A stretch of 57,299 nt of DNA from CAYONQ01 sp964405375. Lineage in GTDB: Bacteria > Planctomycetota > Phycisphaerae > Sedimentisphaerales > Anaerobacaceae. The position numbers were made by a program, and so were the translations under genes. Under the pieces are notes generated by a model that worked only from the letters and a program-made list of their open reading frames with translations, was not told the origin of the DNA and made no database searches. Shown piece after piece: positions 8,919 to 17,429 of the stretch. Location of the stretch: the NCBI GenBank assembly GCA_964405375.1, contig CAYONQ010000002.1, forward strand, positions 1 through 57,299. Reading direction: 5' to 3'. Every line of letters begins with the position of its first letter. Within the stretch, counting starts at the first letter, position 1.

Positions 8919-9395
8919 ATGAGATATGAAAAAACAGTCCCTTTTACTGCGGAACCAGCAGCCGCTTTAGAAATAGCAAAAACAACGCTTTTGCCAAGTG
9001 GATTCCAGATTACGGAAACTGCCCCAAACTCAATCACTCTTAAAGGCAATATCTTCTTCTGGTCTCAGATGCAGAACAATCCTTTATTAGGTGCTTCTGG
9101 AGTAAATATCCAAATAGACAACAGTACAATTTCGCTAAAAGCTGAATTGGGAACAATCACCAAAGTTATTATATTCTTGACTGTATTTATTGCGGGTATG
9201 GCGGTCTTGATGACAACCATTTTCGCTCTGACATTGGGCAAAACTGAAGCGGGCCCAAACGTTATTCTGTTATCTCTGCTTCCCCTTGCGCCTTGGCCGG
9301 TACTCGCACCGATTATTCTGTTCTTTCTAAAAGCAAGAACTTGTAAGGCCCTTGATATACTCCTTAGTAATATGACTGGACAACAAAATTTCTGA
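8919..9395 (+). CDS. Small membrane protein of unknown function
   Basis: 158 residues. A soluble N-terminal part of about 85 residues is followed by two clear transmembrane helices (VIIFLTVFIAGMAVLMTTIF and the LLSLLPLAPWPVLAPIILFFL region) separated by a short loop. No known family is recognised. It starts 20 bases after ffh and ends 17 bases before the next small gene, so it is probably co-transcribed with ffh. Nothing in the sequence indicates a specific job. Confidence 0.6.
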   Translation: MRYEKTVPFTAEPAAALEIAKTTLLPSGFQITETAPNSITLKGNIFFWSQMQNNPLLGASGVNIQIDNSTISLKAELGTITKVIIFLTVFIAGMAVLMTTIFALTLGKTEAGPNVILLSLLPLAPWPVLAPIILFFLKARTCKALDILLSNMTGQQNF

Positions 9396-9412
9396 CATTT
9401 TCCCAATCGAAT

Positions 9413-9718
9413 ATGACACTCGAAGACTATCTCGAAAAAGTAGCGCAGTTTGCCGACAGCGAATACGGCAATATGATAAGGACCCAGTTCAAGGACATAA
9501 AAGGCAGCAGCGAGCTGGCGATGCTGGCCGCACCGAGCACAGAGGAATTAGAGCAGTTGAAAAAGGCCGTGGCAATAATGACGAAAGACGAAAAACAAAA
9601 TACTTGCAATTTGACCGACGAACAGATACAACGTATCGCCTCTGACGCCGGGGTTGACCCCGGAAATTTCGCCATCTTCATAAACGGCTACGCCTTACAT
9701 TGCAAACGAGTCTCGTAA
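9413..9718 (+). CDS. Small conserved-looking protein of unknown function
   Basis: 101 residues, acidic and mainly helical (MTLEDYLEKVAQFADSEYG), with no recognised domain or membrane segment. It ends in CKRVS. The next gene starts after a single base, suggesting translational coupling. The last 18 bases of this gene (9701-9718) reappear with two mismatches just after the restriction-modification gene (12841-12858). The gene was therefore probably here before that insertion and was partly duplicated by it. It might alternatively be an accessory of the restriction system. Confidence 0.55.
   Translation: MTLEDYLEKVAQFADSEYGNMIRTQFKDIKGSSELAMLAAPSTEELEQLKKAVAIMTKDEKQNTCNLTDEQIQRIASDAGVDPGNFAIFINGYALHCKRVS
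9701..9718 (+). repeat. Left direct repeat flanking the restriction-modification gene
   Basis: TGCAAACGAGTCTCGTAA, the 3' end of the preceding small gene. It matches 12841-12858 at 16 of 18 positions. The two copies exactly bracket the restriction-modification gene. Confidence 0.7.
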
Positions 9719-9719
9719 A

Positions 9720-12700
9720 ATGCTAAAAACATATATGAAGCAAATCTTCAAGGTTGCCCAAAGAGGCGATGCGAGAGAAGAAAGCTATTATAAAACTCTG
9801 GCAACGCTGATGGAGGATTTTGCACAGTCGATAAAGAGGCCGAAAACAGAGGTGACCGTTCTTCCTAAAAAAACGGAAGCGGGCAATCCTGATTTTCGCA
9901 TATGGGATGGCAGACAACACATAGTCGGCTACATCGAAGCGAAGCCCCCTACAGAAGAAAACCTTGATAAAATCGAGGAATCTGAACAGCTAACCCGTTA
10001 CCGCAGTGCATTTGCGAATGTTATACTCACGAATTTCTTTGAGTTTCGATTGTACCGTGATGGCCGGCTCATCGACAAAGTCGCCATAGGCCGGCCTTTT
10101 ATTGCAAAGCAACTTAAGCTCATCCCTCCTGTAGAAAACCAGGATAGGTTCCTCGATTTATTAAATAAGTTTTTCACCTTTTCTCTGCCCCGGACGTACA
10201 GCCCCAAAACACTCGCAGAAGCTCTCGCCGGTAGAACACATTATTTACGTGAGCAGGTACTTTTGGAACTCCACAGAAATAGCAGCAAGTTAGTGGGGTT
10301 CTATGAGGCATTTCAGCAATACCTTATCGCCGGGCTTACAGAAGAAGATTTCGCCGATATGTATGCTCAGACGATAACTTACGGGCTCTTCGCAGCCAGC
10401 ACCAGGTGCAAAGAGGAATTTAACAGGAGACTTGCGTTTGACAACATCCCGAGGACTATAGGTATATTGCGCGATGTGTTCAGGTTCGTTTCACTGGAAG
10501 AGCCGAACAAGCAGATGAGCTGGGTAATCGATGATATTGCAAACGTACTTGCCGTCGCCAACGTTAAAAAACTTCTGCATCGGTATTTTATCGAGGGCAG
10601 AGGTACCGACCCCGTTGTGCATTTCTATGAGACATTTCTTGCTCAATACAACCCCCAAGAAAGAGAGCAGCGAGGTGTATATTACACGCCTGAGGATGTT
10701 GTCAGCTATATTGTCCGCTCACTAAACGTAATCTTGAAGGAGTATTTCGAAAGGCCCGACGGGTTTGCCTCGGATTCGGTGACGGTGCTTGACCCTGCGG
10801 CCGGAACGTTAACATTTTTGGCTGAGGCAGCAAGAACGGCGGTAAATGAATTTTCTGTTAGTTACGGCACCGGAGGTAAAAAAGACCTGATAAAAAACCA
10901 TATTTTAAGAAACTTTTATGCTTTTGAGCTTATGATGGCTCCTTATGCTGTCGGCCATCTTAAGATGGGGTTCCTGTTAGAGGAATTAGGATACAGATTG
11001 GAGGCGGGCGATAGATTTAATCTGTATTTAACCAATACGCTCGAGCTTGAGGAACTTGCACAAAGCACCCTGCCGGGTATGAGTTCGCTGTCTGAGGAGT
11101 CCCACGCAGCCGGAAAGGTAAAAAAGGAGCAGCCGATTCTGGTTATTCTCGGCAATCCCCCGTACTCGGGCCACTCGGCCAACAGGAGCTGGAAAACCGA
11201 GAACGGCAAAAAGGTAATGACATTCATAGGCAGACTCATAAAGGGTTATTATCAGGTAGATGGTCATCCCCTCGACGAGAAAAATCCCAAGTGGCTGCAG
11301 GATGATTACGTAAAGTTTATTCGTTTTGCCCAGTGGAAAATAGACCAGGCGGGTGAAGGCATCCTCGGCTTTATTACCAATCACAGCTATCTCGACAACC
11401 CGACGTTCAGAGGAATGAGACAGTCTTTGATGAATAGTTTCGACCATATCTACATACTCGACCTGCACGGCAACAGCAAGAAAAAGGAAAAATGCCCCGA
11501 CGGCTCAAAAGATGAAAACGTATTCGATATCCAGCAGGGCGTTGCTATTATACTGGCCGTAAAAAAGCAGGGCCTGAGCAGAAAAATCTCGCACAGCGAT
11601 GCCTGGGGATTGCGGGAAGATAAATATACGTGGTTACGTAAGAACGACATCACGACAACCAAGTGGAAAGACCTGGCTCCGAAATCAGAGTTTTACTTTT
11701 TTATACGTCGAGATGAAAAATTTTTATCTCGTTATCAACAGTATCCGAAGGTTACGGATGTATTCCCTGTAAATAGCGTGGGAATTGTAACCAGCAGGGA
11801 TGAGTTTGTCATCGATGCTGATAAATCAGAATTGAAGAACCGGATAAGGATGTTTCGAGATGATGACAGTCCCGACAACATCATAAAACAGGCCTTTGAT
11901 TTAAAGGACAAGCCAGGTTGGAAGGTGAAAGACGCCCGCAGAAAAGTAAGAGAGCAAGAAAACTGGGAAAAGCAGATACTGCCCATTCTCTACAGACCCT
12001 TTGACCGGCAGTGGATATTCTATAATGATGCAGTAATAGAAAGAACCAGAAAAGACGTTATGCGTCATATGATGCGAGAAAATCTGGCTTTAATTGGAAT
12101 GAGACAGTATGCCTATGATGTTCCCTCTTATAACTATGCGTTTGTTACAGACCAGATTACCGAATCAAGAATTTTCATAAGCAACAAAGGAATAGCAAGT
12201 ATTTTTCCTCTTTATCTTTATCCTGACGAGGATTTATACAATAACAGTAATACCAGAACCTATCAGCGCGAAGCAAATATAAAGCCGGCTGTATTCACGG
12301 CGTTAAAAAAAGCATACGACAAGAAACCAAAGCCGGAACAGATACTTTATTACATATATGCGGTTCTGTATTCAAATATTTACCGGAAAAAGTATGCAGA
12401 GTTTCTGAAAAGTGATTTTCCGCGTGTGCCGTTCTGCCGTGATTACGACTTATTTCTTACCGTGAGCAAATTGGGTGAACAGTTAGTCGATTTGCATTTG
12501 TTGAAATCCATCGAATTGAATAAACCTGTTGTTAAGTTCGAGGGCAAAGGGGATAATCTTGTTAAAAGAGTAGATTATGATGTAAAGAAAGGCCTTGTTC
12601 ACGTAAATGATAAGCAGCATTTTGGGCCTGTTGGCAGAGATATATGGCAATACCAGATAGGCGGCTATCAGGTTATGGCCAAGTGGCTCAAAGACAGAAA

Positions 12701-12833
12701 AGGCCATCGGCTTTCATTAGAGGATATTAAGCATTATTGCAGAATCGCAACTGCAATAAAACAAACGATAAACTTCCAGAAAAAAATGGATGAGATTTAC
12801 ACAGATGTTGAAAAAGGATGTATCAGCATTTAG
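9720..12833 (+). CDS. Single-chain restriction-modification enzyme (type IIG/ISP-like, no helicase)
   Basis: 1037 residues. The N-terminus has a PD-(D/E)XK nuclease motif: NPDFRIWDGR (P57, D58) and GYIEAK (E73, K75). A helical region leads to RGVYYTPEDVVSYIV, the segment typical of type ISP/IIG methyltransferases. Then come the SAM motif LDPAAGTLTFLAEAA (about residue 357) and the N6-adenine catalytic motif GNPPYSGHS (about residue 477). The C-terminal 450 residues resemble an ISP-type target-recognition region. The SF2 helicase of LlaGI-type ISP enzymes is absent, so cleavage should be type IIG-like. The same chain probably methylates adenine in its target and cleaves unmodified DNA. It lies between ffh and rpsP, bracketed by 18-base direct repeats, suggesting acquisition. 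Confidence 0.85.
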   Translation: MLKTYMKQIFKVAQRGDAREESYYKTLATLMEDFAQSIKRPKTEVTVLPKKTEAGNPDFRIWDGRQHIVGYIEAKPPTEENLDKIEESEQLTRYRSAFANVILTNFFEFRLYRDGRLIDKVAIGRPFIAKQLKLIPPVENQDRFLDLLNKFFTFSLPRTYSPKTLAEALAGRTHYLREQVLLELHRNSSKLVGFYEAFQQYLIAGLTEEDFADMYAQTITYGLFAASTRCKEEFNRRLAFDNIPRTIGILRDVFRFVSLEEPNKQMSWVIDDIANVLAVANVKKLLHRYFIEGRGTDPVVHFYETFLAQYNPQEREQRGVYYTPEDVVSYIVRSLNVILKEYFERPDGFASDSVTVLDPAAGTLTFLAEAARTAVNEFSVSYGTGGKKDLIKNHILRNFYAFELMMAPYAVGHLKMGFLLEELGYRLEAGDRFNLYLTNTLELEELAQSTLPGMSSLSEESHAAGKVKKEQPILVILGNPPYSGHSANRSWKTENGKKVMTFIGRLIKGYYQVDGHPLDEKNPKWLQDDYVKFIRFAQWKIDQAGEGILGFITNHSYLDNPTFRGMRQSLMNSFDHIYILDLHGNSKKKEKCPDGSKDENVFDIQQGVAIILAVKKQGLSRKISHSDAWGLREDKYTWLRKNDITTTKWKDLAPKSEFYFFIRRDEKFLSRYQQYPKVTDVFPVNSVGIVTSRDEFVIDADKSELKNRIRMFRDDDSPDNIIKQAFDLKDKPGWKVKDARRKVREQENWEKQILPILYRPFDRQWIFYNDAVIERTRKDVMRHMMRENLALIGMRQYAYDVPSYNYAFVTDQITESRIFISNKGIASIFPLYLYPDEDLYNNSNTRTYQREANIKPAVFTALKKAYDKKPKPEQILYYIYAVLYSNIYRKKYAEFLKSDFPRVPFCRDYDLFLTVSKLGEQLVDLHLLKSIELNKPVVKFEGKGDNLVKRVDYDVKKGLVHVNDKQHFGPVGRDIWQYQIGGYQVMAKWLKDRKGHRLSLEDIKHYCRIATAIKQTINFQKKMDEIYTDVEKGCISI

Positions 12834-12840
12834 GAAATTT

Positions 12841-12858
12841 TGCAAACGAGTTTCGTGA
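12841..12858 (+). repeat. Right direct repeat flanking the restriction-modification gene
   Basis: TGCAAACGAGTTTCGTGA, two mismatches from 9701-9718. In frame it still spells CKRVS followed by a stop, the same end as the small gene at 9413-9718. It starts 8 bases after the restriction gene's stop codon. Confidence 0.7.
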
Positions 12859-12913
12859 TTTGCGACGGGCATTTCACGGAAATTGATTATAAATTAAAGA
12901 AAGGAAAAAAATT

Positions 12914-13690
12914 ATGGCGGTAAAATTGAGAATGACGAGGATGGGAAGGCGGCATCGGCCGTTCTTTAGAATCAATGCAATCGAGTCACGCGCACCGCGC
13001 GACGGTAAAATCCTCGAAAAGCTGGGCCATTACGACCCAATTGAAAAAGACCAAACCAAGCAGATTGTGCTGAACACCGAGCGGGTGCAGTACTGGCTCG
13101 ATAAAGGTGCGATACCATCTGATACGGTCTCGCAAATTCTGCTTCGCTGCGGTATAAAAAATAAATATGCCGAAGAAAAAACCGCCCGCAGGGCACGCGC
13201 CAAGGCACAGGCACGGGCTAAAGGCAAATTCTTTACAAAAGCCGAAAAAATAGCTGCTGAAAAAGCAGTGGCCGAGGCCGAAGAAAAGGCAAAAGCTGAG
13301 GAAAAGGCAAAAGCTGAGGAGAAGGCAAAGGCAGAGGAGAAACCAAAAGCAGAGGAAAAACCGAAAGCCGAGGAAAAAGCAAAGGCCGAGGAAAAAGCAA
13401 AGGCAGAGGAAAAACCAAAAGCAGAGGAGAAACCGAAAGCCGAGGAAAAAGCAAAGGCCGAAGAAAAATCGAAGACCGAGGAGAAACCAAAGGTCGAGGA
13501 AGCCCCCGCTGAAAAACCTGAAGTCAAAGTAGAAGCCGAGACAAAAGCTGAAGGAAAACCCGAGGCCGAAACCGAAACAAAGGCCGAAGAAGCAGCAGTA
13601 AAAGAGAAACCTGAGGCCGAGCAGCAAGAGCAGGTGACTTCAAATGAACAGCCGAATAAAGAAGAAACAGACGCCGGCAATGAGAATTGA
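12914..13690 (+). CDS. rpsP: Ribosomal protein bS16 with long Lys/Ala/Glu repeat tail
   Basis: 258 residues. The first 80 or so are a normal bS16 (MAVKLRMTRMGRRHRPFFRI, GKILEKLGHYDP, LDKGAIPSDTV). After a basic linker (about 85-110) comes a tail of about 145 residues. It is built from roughly twelve hexapeptides of the type AEEKAK/AEEKPK, then a looser Glu-rich end. At DNA level the tail is an 18-base tandem repeat. Usual bS16 is 75-90 residues, so the tail triples the length. It is probably solvent-exposed, helical or disordered on the 30S subunit. AAGAAAGGA precedes the ATG. Its 3' end overlaps trmD by 11 bases. No rimM lies between rpsP and trmD, unlike the common order. Confidence 0.95.
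   Translation: MAVKLRMTRMGRRHRPFFRINAIESRAPRDGKILEKLGHYDPIEKDQTKQIVLNTERVQYWLDKGAIPSDTVSQILLRCGIKNKYAEEKTARRARAKAQARAKGKFFTKAEKIAAEKAVAEAEEKAKAEEKAKAEEKAKAEEKPKAEEKPKAEEKAKAEEKAKAEEKPKAEEKPKAEEKAKAEEKSKTEEKPKVEEAPAEKPEVKVEAETKAEGKPEAETETKAEEAAVKEKPEAEQQEQVTSNEQPNKEETDAGNEN
13270..13500 (+). repeat. 18-base coding tandem repeat in rpsP
   Basis: About twelve imperfect copies of a unit like GCAAAAGCTGAGGAAAAG encode the AEEK(A/P)K hexapeptides. Copies differ mostly at synonymous positions and at the Ala/Pro codon (GCA/CCA/CCG), suggesting expansion followed by drift under coding constraint. Confidence 0.85.
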
Positions 13691-14369
13691 CGTTCTTACG
13701 ATTTTTCCGCAGTTTTTCGAATCGCCCCTGGACTGCTCGATATTAAACAGGGCCCGGCAGGCCGGCATAGTCGATATTGTTCTTGCCGATGTAAGGGATT
13801 TCACCACTGACAAACGCAAAAAGGTCGATGATAGGCCTTACGGCGGCGGGCCGGGTATGGTTATGATGCCGCAGCCGGTCTTCGAGTGTTTCGAGTACGT
13901 TCAGAAGCTATCCTCTGAAAAAGGCAGAGTCATTCTGCTGACCCCGCAGGGACAAAAGTTCGACCAGGCAAAGGCAGCCGAGTTAAGCGAGGAGAAACGT
14001 CTGATTTTAATCGCCGGCAGATACGAGGGATTCGACGAACGGATACGCATCGGCCTCGGCGCCGAACAAATCTCGATAGGCGATTATGTCTTAAGCGGCG
14101 GTGAACCGGCTGCTGTGGTGGTCATCGACGCGGTGGTAAGATTATTAGCCGGTGCGCTCGGCGACGAGGACTCACCGAAAGACGAGTCCTTCAGCGCTGG
14201 CTTGCTGGAGTATCCGCAATATACAAGGCCGGAGGTCTTTCGCGATATGAAGGTTCCCGACGTCCTTTTAAGCGGCGACCACGCCAAAATAGCCGAATGG
14301 CGACGCCAGCAGGCCATCGAGCGGACAAAAAAACACCGCCCGGATTTGCTCGAAAACAATAACTTTTGA
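13680..14369 (+). CDS. trmD: tRNA (guanine-N1)-methyltransferase TrmD
   Basis: 229 residues from the ATG at 13680 (MRIDVLTIFPQFFESPL). That start overlaps the end of rpsP by 11 bases and matches family length; an in-frame ATG at 13644 lies inside the rpsP tail and is rejected. SPOUT trefoil-knot motifs are present: RPYGGGPGMVM, LLTPQGQKFDQ, LIAGRYEGFDERI and SIGDYVLSGGE. It transfers a methyl group from SAM to G37 of tRNAs reading CNN, Leu CUN and Arg CGG codons, preventing +1 frameshifting. The overlap implies translational coupling with rpsP. Confidence 0.97.
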   Translation: MRIDVLTIFPQFFESPLDCSILNRARQAGIVDIVLADVRDFTTDKRKKVDDRPYGGGPGMVMMPQPVFECFEYVQKLSSEKGRVILLTPQGQKFDQAKAAELSEEKRLILIAGRYEGFDERIRIGLGAEQISIGDYVLSGGEPAAVVVIDAVVRLLAGALGDEDSPKDESFSAGLLEYPQYTRPEVFRDMKVPDVLLSGDHAKIAEWRRQQAIERTKKHRPDLLENNNF

Positions 14370-14451
14370 AAAACCGCTTGTTTTCAGGATAAAAACAGCT
14401 ATACTACCAACCACGGATTACCAACTACGAACCGAATTAGGAGTAAATAAA

Positions 14452-14820
14452 GTGAAAACAGAGATGCTCGATGCCGTTGAAAGCAAATGGCTCAAGAAAG
14501 ACATGCCGCATTTCGAGATAGGCGATACGGTCGATGTACATTGCAGAATCAAAGAAGGCGACAAAGAGCGTACCCAGATATTCACCGGCACGGTAATCGC
14601 CCGCAAGGGTCGGGGGATTAACGAGACCTTCACAGTTCGGCGGATTATCGCTAACGAGGGCGTAGAGCGAATCTTCCCCCTTCATTCACCCTATGTTATT
14701 GATATAAAGCCGGTTAGAAGCGGCAAGACGAGACGGGCGAAACTCTACTATCTCCGCAAGCGAACCGGCAAGGCCGTCAAACTGTCTCATCGCCACACCG
14801 ACCACACCGCTTCTAAATGA
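14452..14820 (+). CDS. rplS: Ribosomal protein bL19
   Basis: 122 residues starting at GTG, with TTAGGAG upstream. Family hallmarks are FEIGDTVDVHCRIKEGDKER, IFTGTVIARKGRG, TFTVRRIIANEGVERIFPLHSP and the basic end RRAKLYYLRKRTGKAVK. bL19 lies at the 30S-50S interface of the ribosome. It follows trmD by 82 bases, in the conserved rpsP-trmD-rplS order. Confidence 0.97.
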   Translation: MKTEMLDAVESKWLKKDMPHFEIGDTVDVHCRIKEGDKERTQIFTGTVIARKGRGINETFTVRRIIANEGVERIFPLHSPYVIDIKPVRSGKTRRAKLYYLRKRTGKAVKLSHRHTDHTASK

Positions 14821-14869
14821 TTATCGATTTCTACTGATTATTTCTAATGCTTTTTTTCAATAGTCAATT

Positions 14870-15268
14870 ATGATGAATATGCTGTTGAACAGACGCAAGC
14901 TATTGGCCGACCGAAAACTGCTTGCGAAGTGGGGCGAAAGACGCTGCGAAAGGTTTCTAAAAAGAAAAGGGCTTAAGAGACTGGCCCGCAATTTCTCCTG
15001 TAAGGCCGGTGAAATCGACCTTATTATGGTCGCTGCCAATAGGGCTATTGTTTTTGTCGAGGTAAAAACCAGAGCCGGCGAGAGTTTCGAGCCGGTTGAA
15101 TCGGCTATTACGTCTGCCAAGAAAGCTAAATTGACCAAAGCCGCCCGTTATTTGCTCGCATCCCACAATATAGACAGCAGACCTTACCGCTTTGACGTAG
15201 TTACGATAGTGCTCGGCCAAACCGGCCGACCACAGATAAGACATTACGAAAACGCCTTTGTAGCCTGA
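14870..15268 (+). CDS. yraN: YraN/UPF0102 nuclease-fold protein
   Basis: 132 residues. UPF0102 features are WGERRCERFLKRKG, RNFSCKAGEIDLIM (the E..D part of a PD-(D/E)XK-like site), IVFVEVKTRAG and the C-terminal YRFDVVTIVLG. The family has a Holliday-junction-resolvase-like fold, but its cellular role is poorly known. It commonly follows rplS/rnhB, as here. Its stop is followed within 6 bases by a broken copy of the tatD start, so the ancestral order was probably yraN-tatD. Confidence 0.92.
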   Translation: MMNMLLNRRKLLADRKLLAKWGERRCERFLKRKGLKRLARNFSCKAGEIDLIMVAANRAIVFVEVKTRAGESFEPVESAITSAKKAKLTKAARYLLASHNIDSRPYRFDVVTIVLGQTGRPQIRHYENAFVA

Positions 15269-15273
15269 AAAAA

Positions 15274-15324
15274 ATAGAATTGATTGATACGCATTGTCAT
15301 TTTGACCTTTGACGAATTGGCCGG
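15274..15324 (+). pseudogene. 5' fragment of a tatD gene
   Basis: These 51 bases match the first 50 bases of tatD (17430-17479) at 43 positions with one inserted base. In frame they read ELIDTHCH, as in tatD, then shift at the inserted base and stop. Five of the seven substitutions are at third codon positions. The match ends where the reverse-strand TMTC-like gene begins. The fragment lies six bases after the yraN stop, at the position expected for tatD before the insertion. Confidence 0.85.
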
Positions 15325-15336
15325 GCGGGTCTTTTA

Positions 15337-17277
15337 CTATTGGCGGTCTTCCTGCTTTGCTAGCGCAGCTTCCAAACGCTCACCGGCCCTGGTATAGCCA
15401 GAATTGATTTGCAGGGCCCGGCGATATTGTTCTATTGCTTCAGCGATTTTGCCCTGCTGGTCTAAAAGAATACCTAAATTGCAGTGCATTTCCACATCAT
15501 CAGGCCGGTTGATTAGCACAATCCGAAACTGCTCTATCGCTTCGTCAATCTTACCTTGCTTTGCCATCGCCAGCCCCAGCCGGCCATGAGCGGTTATAAA
15601 GTTCGGTTTAAGTTCAATTGCTTTTTCATAATACTTAACGGCCTCATCAAACCTGCCCATATTGGACAGCACCAATCCCAAGGCGTTGTGAGTATCCGCA
15701 TGGTTTGGCTCGAGCCGGATTGACTCAGTATAATTTATAATTGCCTCATCGAATCTGCCCAGCTCTACCAGAGCATTAGCCAGGTTATAGTGTATTGTGG
15801 CCTCTATCCCTGTCCTAAGACGCAGGGCCTCGGTATAGTGCATAACGGCCTCGTCGAACTTGCCCCGCTCGTACAGCACAGTTCCTAAGCTATTATGTAC
15901 TATTGGTTCGCGTGGCGCCAGGGCCACCATACGGCGGCGATGTGTTTCTGTATCCTTCCAGTAAGTCAGGTGCCGCCGCGTTGACAACACCTCCAGCCCA
16001 GCCAGGATTACTACAACTATCAGCGTGGCGGCCTGCCGCGTTCGTGTGCTTGCTGCCTTATCCCAGAACAAGGATAAGAAGTATGCTGCAGGCAGCAGCA
16101 TCCCGACAAACGGCAAATATGCGTGTCTGTCTGCAGCAATCATATCGTGGATTCCAACAATTCCTATCGCAGGAAATATCGCCACAAAGAAAAACAGCCA
16201 GCCCGTCAACAGTGTCCGCGTCCAGCGTAGTGAGATAAGTAACGCTGGTATCAGCACAGCCGTTCCGACAACGCCGGCTAATACCTTTGGGTCCGACAGG
16301 GCTATGTGCGGATAGGCGTAGAACAATGACAGGTTGGCCGGCCAGACCATATTGGATAAATACAGCATAATGTTGTAACAGATAACTAATGTTGTATATC
16401 CCAAACCACGAGTGCCGGGCGCATAAACTCCGAAAGTGCTTTGAGAAATAAACGCCGGGACCACAAAAGCGGCGCAAATAATAAAGAACGGCGCTTTTTC
16501 CAAAATTGTGTTCAGATTCAGCCGCCTGAATGGCCAGTAATCCAACAACAGCACTAAAAACGGCAGCGGTAAAGCAGAGGGCTTGGACATCAACGCCAGC
16601 ACGTACATTACGATGCAGCCGATGTAAACTATTATGCTGCGGTTGCGGGTGAAGCGAACGTAAAGAATAAGGTACCACAGCGAAAAGAATGCTGCTAATA
16701 GCGTCTTGCGCTCGGCTACCCACGGAATTGATTCAACAGTTACAGGATGGACGCCGAACAACAGACCCACAATTGCAGCAGGCCAGACCTTGCCGAATAA
16801 TACATATAAGAACACAATCACTAATGAGGTATTAATCACGTGCAAACAGAGACTGGTGACGTGAAATGGCGCCAGATTGTCCGGCCGGCCACCTAAAGCG
16901 TAATCCAGCATAAGCGAGAGCATCGTCAGCGGCTGATAGTATCCCTTGACGGTTGACGGCTCTAACACCTCGCTGAAGAACCGCAGGGTCGAGCTCCAGC
17001 CTGGATTTTGCACTAATTGGTTATTGAGAAGATAATGCTCATCATCAAACGACAAGGCCCGGGCAGACAACGCCGGCCAGTGCGCCGCTGAGACTATTAC
17101 GCAAACAATGATAAGCAAAGCTATAAGCAATCCAGCTCGTCTGCCGGAGGTGAGTCTGCCGAATTCCGAAACTGACCGCTCCGATAGGTCTCTGCCTGAC
17201 CGGCTGACAGCCTCTCGTGCTGACAGGCCGATATTTTGCTGCGTTTTTTTTCTAATTTTTCGGTGCCTTTTGTTCAT
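15337..17277 (-). CDS. TMTC-like membrane protein with TPR repeats (possible GT-C glycosyltransferase)
   Basis: 646 residues. A basic cytoplasmic N-terminus is followed by about ten transmembrane helices. The first periplasmic loop carries FDDEHYLLNN, resembling the acidic motif of GT-C/protein O-mannosyltransferase-like enzymes. Further TMTC-type motifs are YYQPLTMLSLMLDY, GVHPVTVESIPWVAERKTLL and ALMSKPSALPLPFLVLLLDY. The last 200 residues are about five TPR units (EPIVHNSLGTVLYERGKFDE and similar). TMTC-like proteins are candidate lipid-linked-sugar protein glycosyltransferases; the bacterial substrate is unknown. It is the only reverse-strand gene between ffh and recO, and it is bracketed by tatD and a tatD fragment. 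Confidence 0.8.
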   Translation of the reverse strand: MNKRHRKIRKKTQQNIGLSAREAVSRSGRDLSERSVSEFGRLTSGRRAGLLIALLIIVCVIVSAAHWPALSARALSFDDEHYLLNNQLVQNPGWSSTLRFFSEVLEPSTVKGYYQPLTMLSLMLDYALGGRPDNLAPFHVTSLCLHVINTSLVIVFLYVLFGKVWPAAIVGLLFGVHPVTVESIPWVAERKTLLAAFFSLWYLILYVRFTRNRSIIVYIGCIVMYVLALMSKPSALPLPFLVLLLDYWPFRRLNLNTILEKAPFFIICAAFVVPAFISQSTFGVYAPGTRGLGYTTLVICYNIMLYLSNMVWPANLSLFYAYPHIALSDPKVLAGVVGTAVLIPALLISLRWTRTLLTGWLFFFVAIFPAIGIVGIHDMIAADRHAYLPFVGMLLPAAYFLSLFWDKAASTRTRQAATLIVVVILAGLEVLSTRRHLTYWKDTETHRRRMVALAPREPIVHNSLGTVLYERGKFDEAVMHYTEALRLRTGIEATIHYNLANALVELGRFDEAIINYTESIRLEPNHADTHNALGLVLSNMGRFDEAVKYYEKAIELKPNFITAHGRLGLAMAKQGKIDEAIEQFRIVLINRPDDVEMHCNLGILLDQQGKIAEAIEQYRRALQINSGYTRAGERLEAALAKQEDRQ

Positions 17278-17429
17278 ACAAGTATGCTACCCTCAAACGC
17301 CTTTCGGCGAAAGTCTAAGCCGAATATTTCACAGTTTTTGTTTTTGACGGGATTGGCCTGAGGGCTTATTGTTAATAGACCTGGCTGCGGCAATTTTCGA
17401 AACACCGCGAAATATGTGAGTTAGAAACA

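Noticed and set aside
12986..13680. Long reverse-strand frames (over 200 residues) opposite rpsP
   Set aside because: They are shadows of the rpsP 18-base tandem repeat; Phe/Leu/Ser-rich translation mirrors the Lys/Ala/Glu codons.
13690..14451. rimM between rpsP and trmD
   Set aside because: trmD overlaps rpsP; no RimM-like frame exists in any reading frame here.
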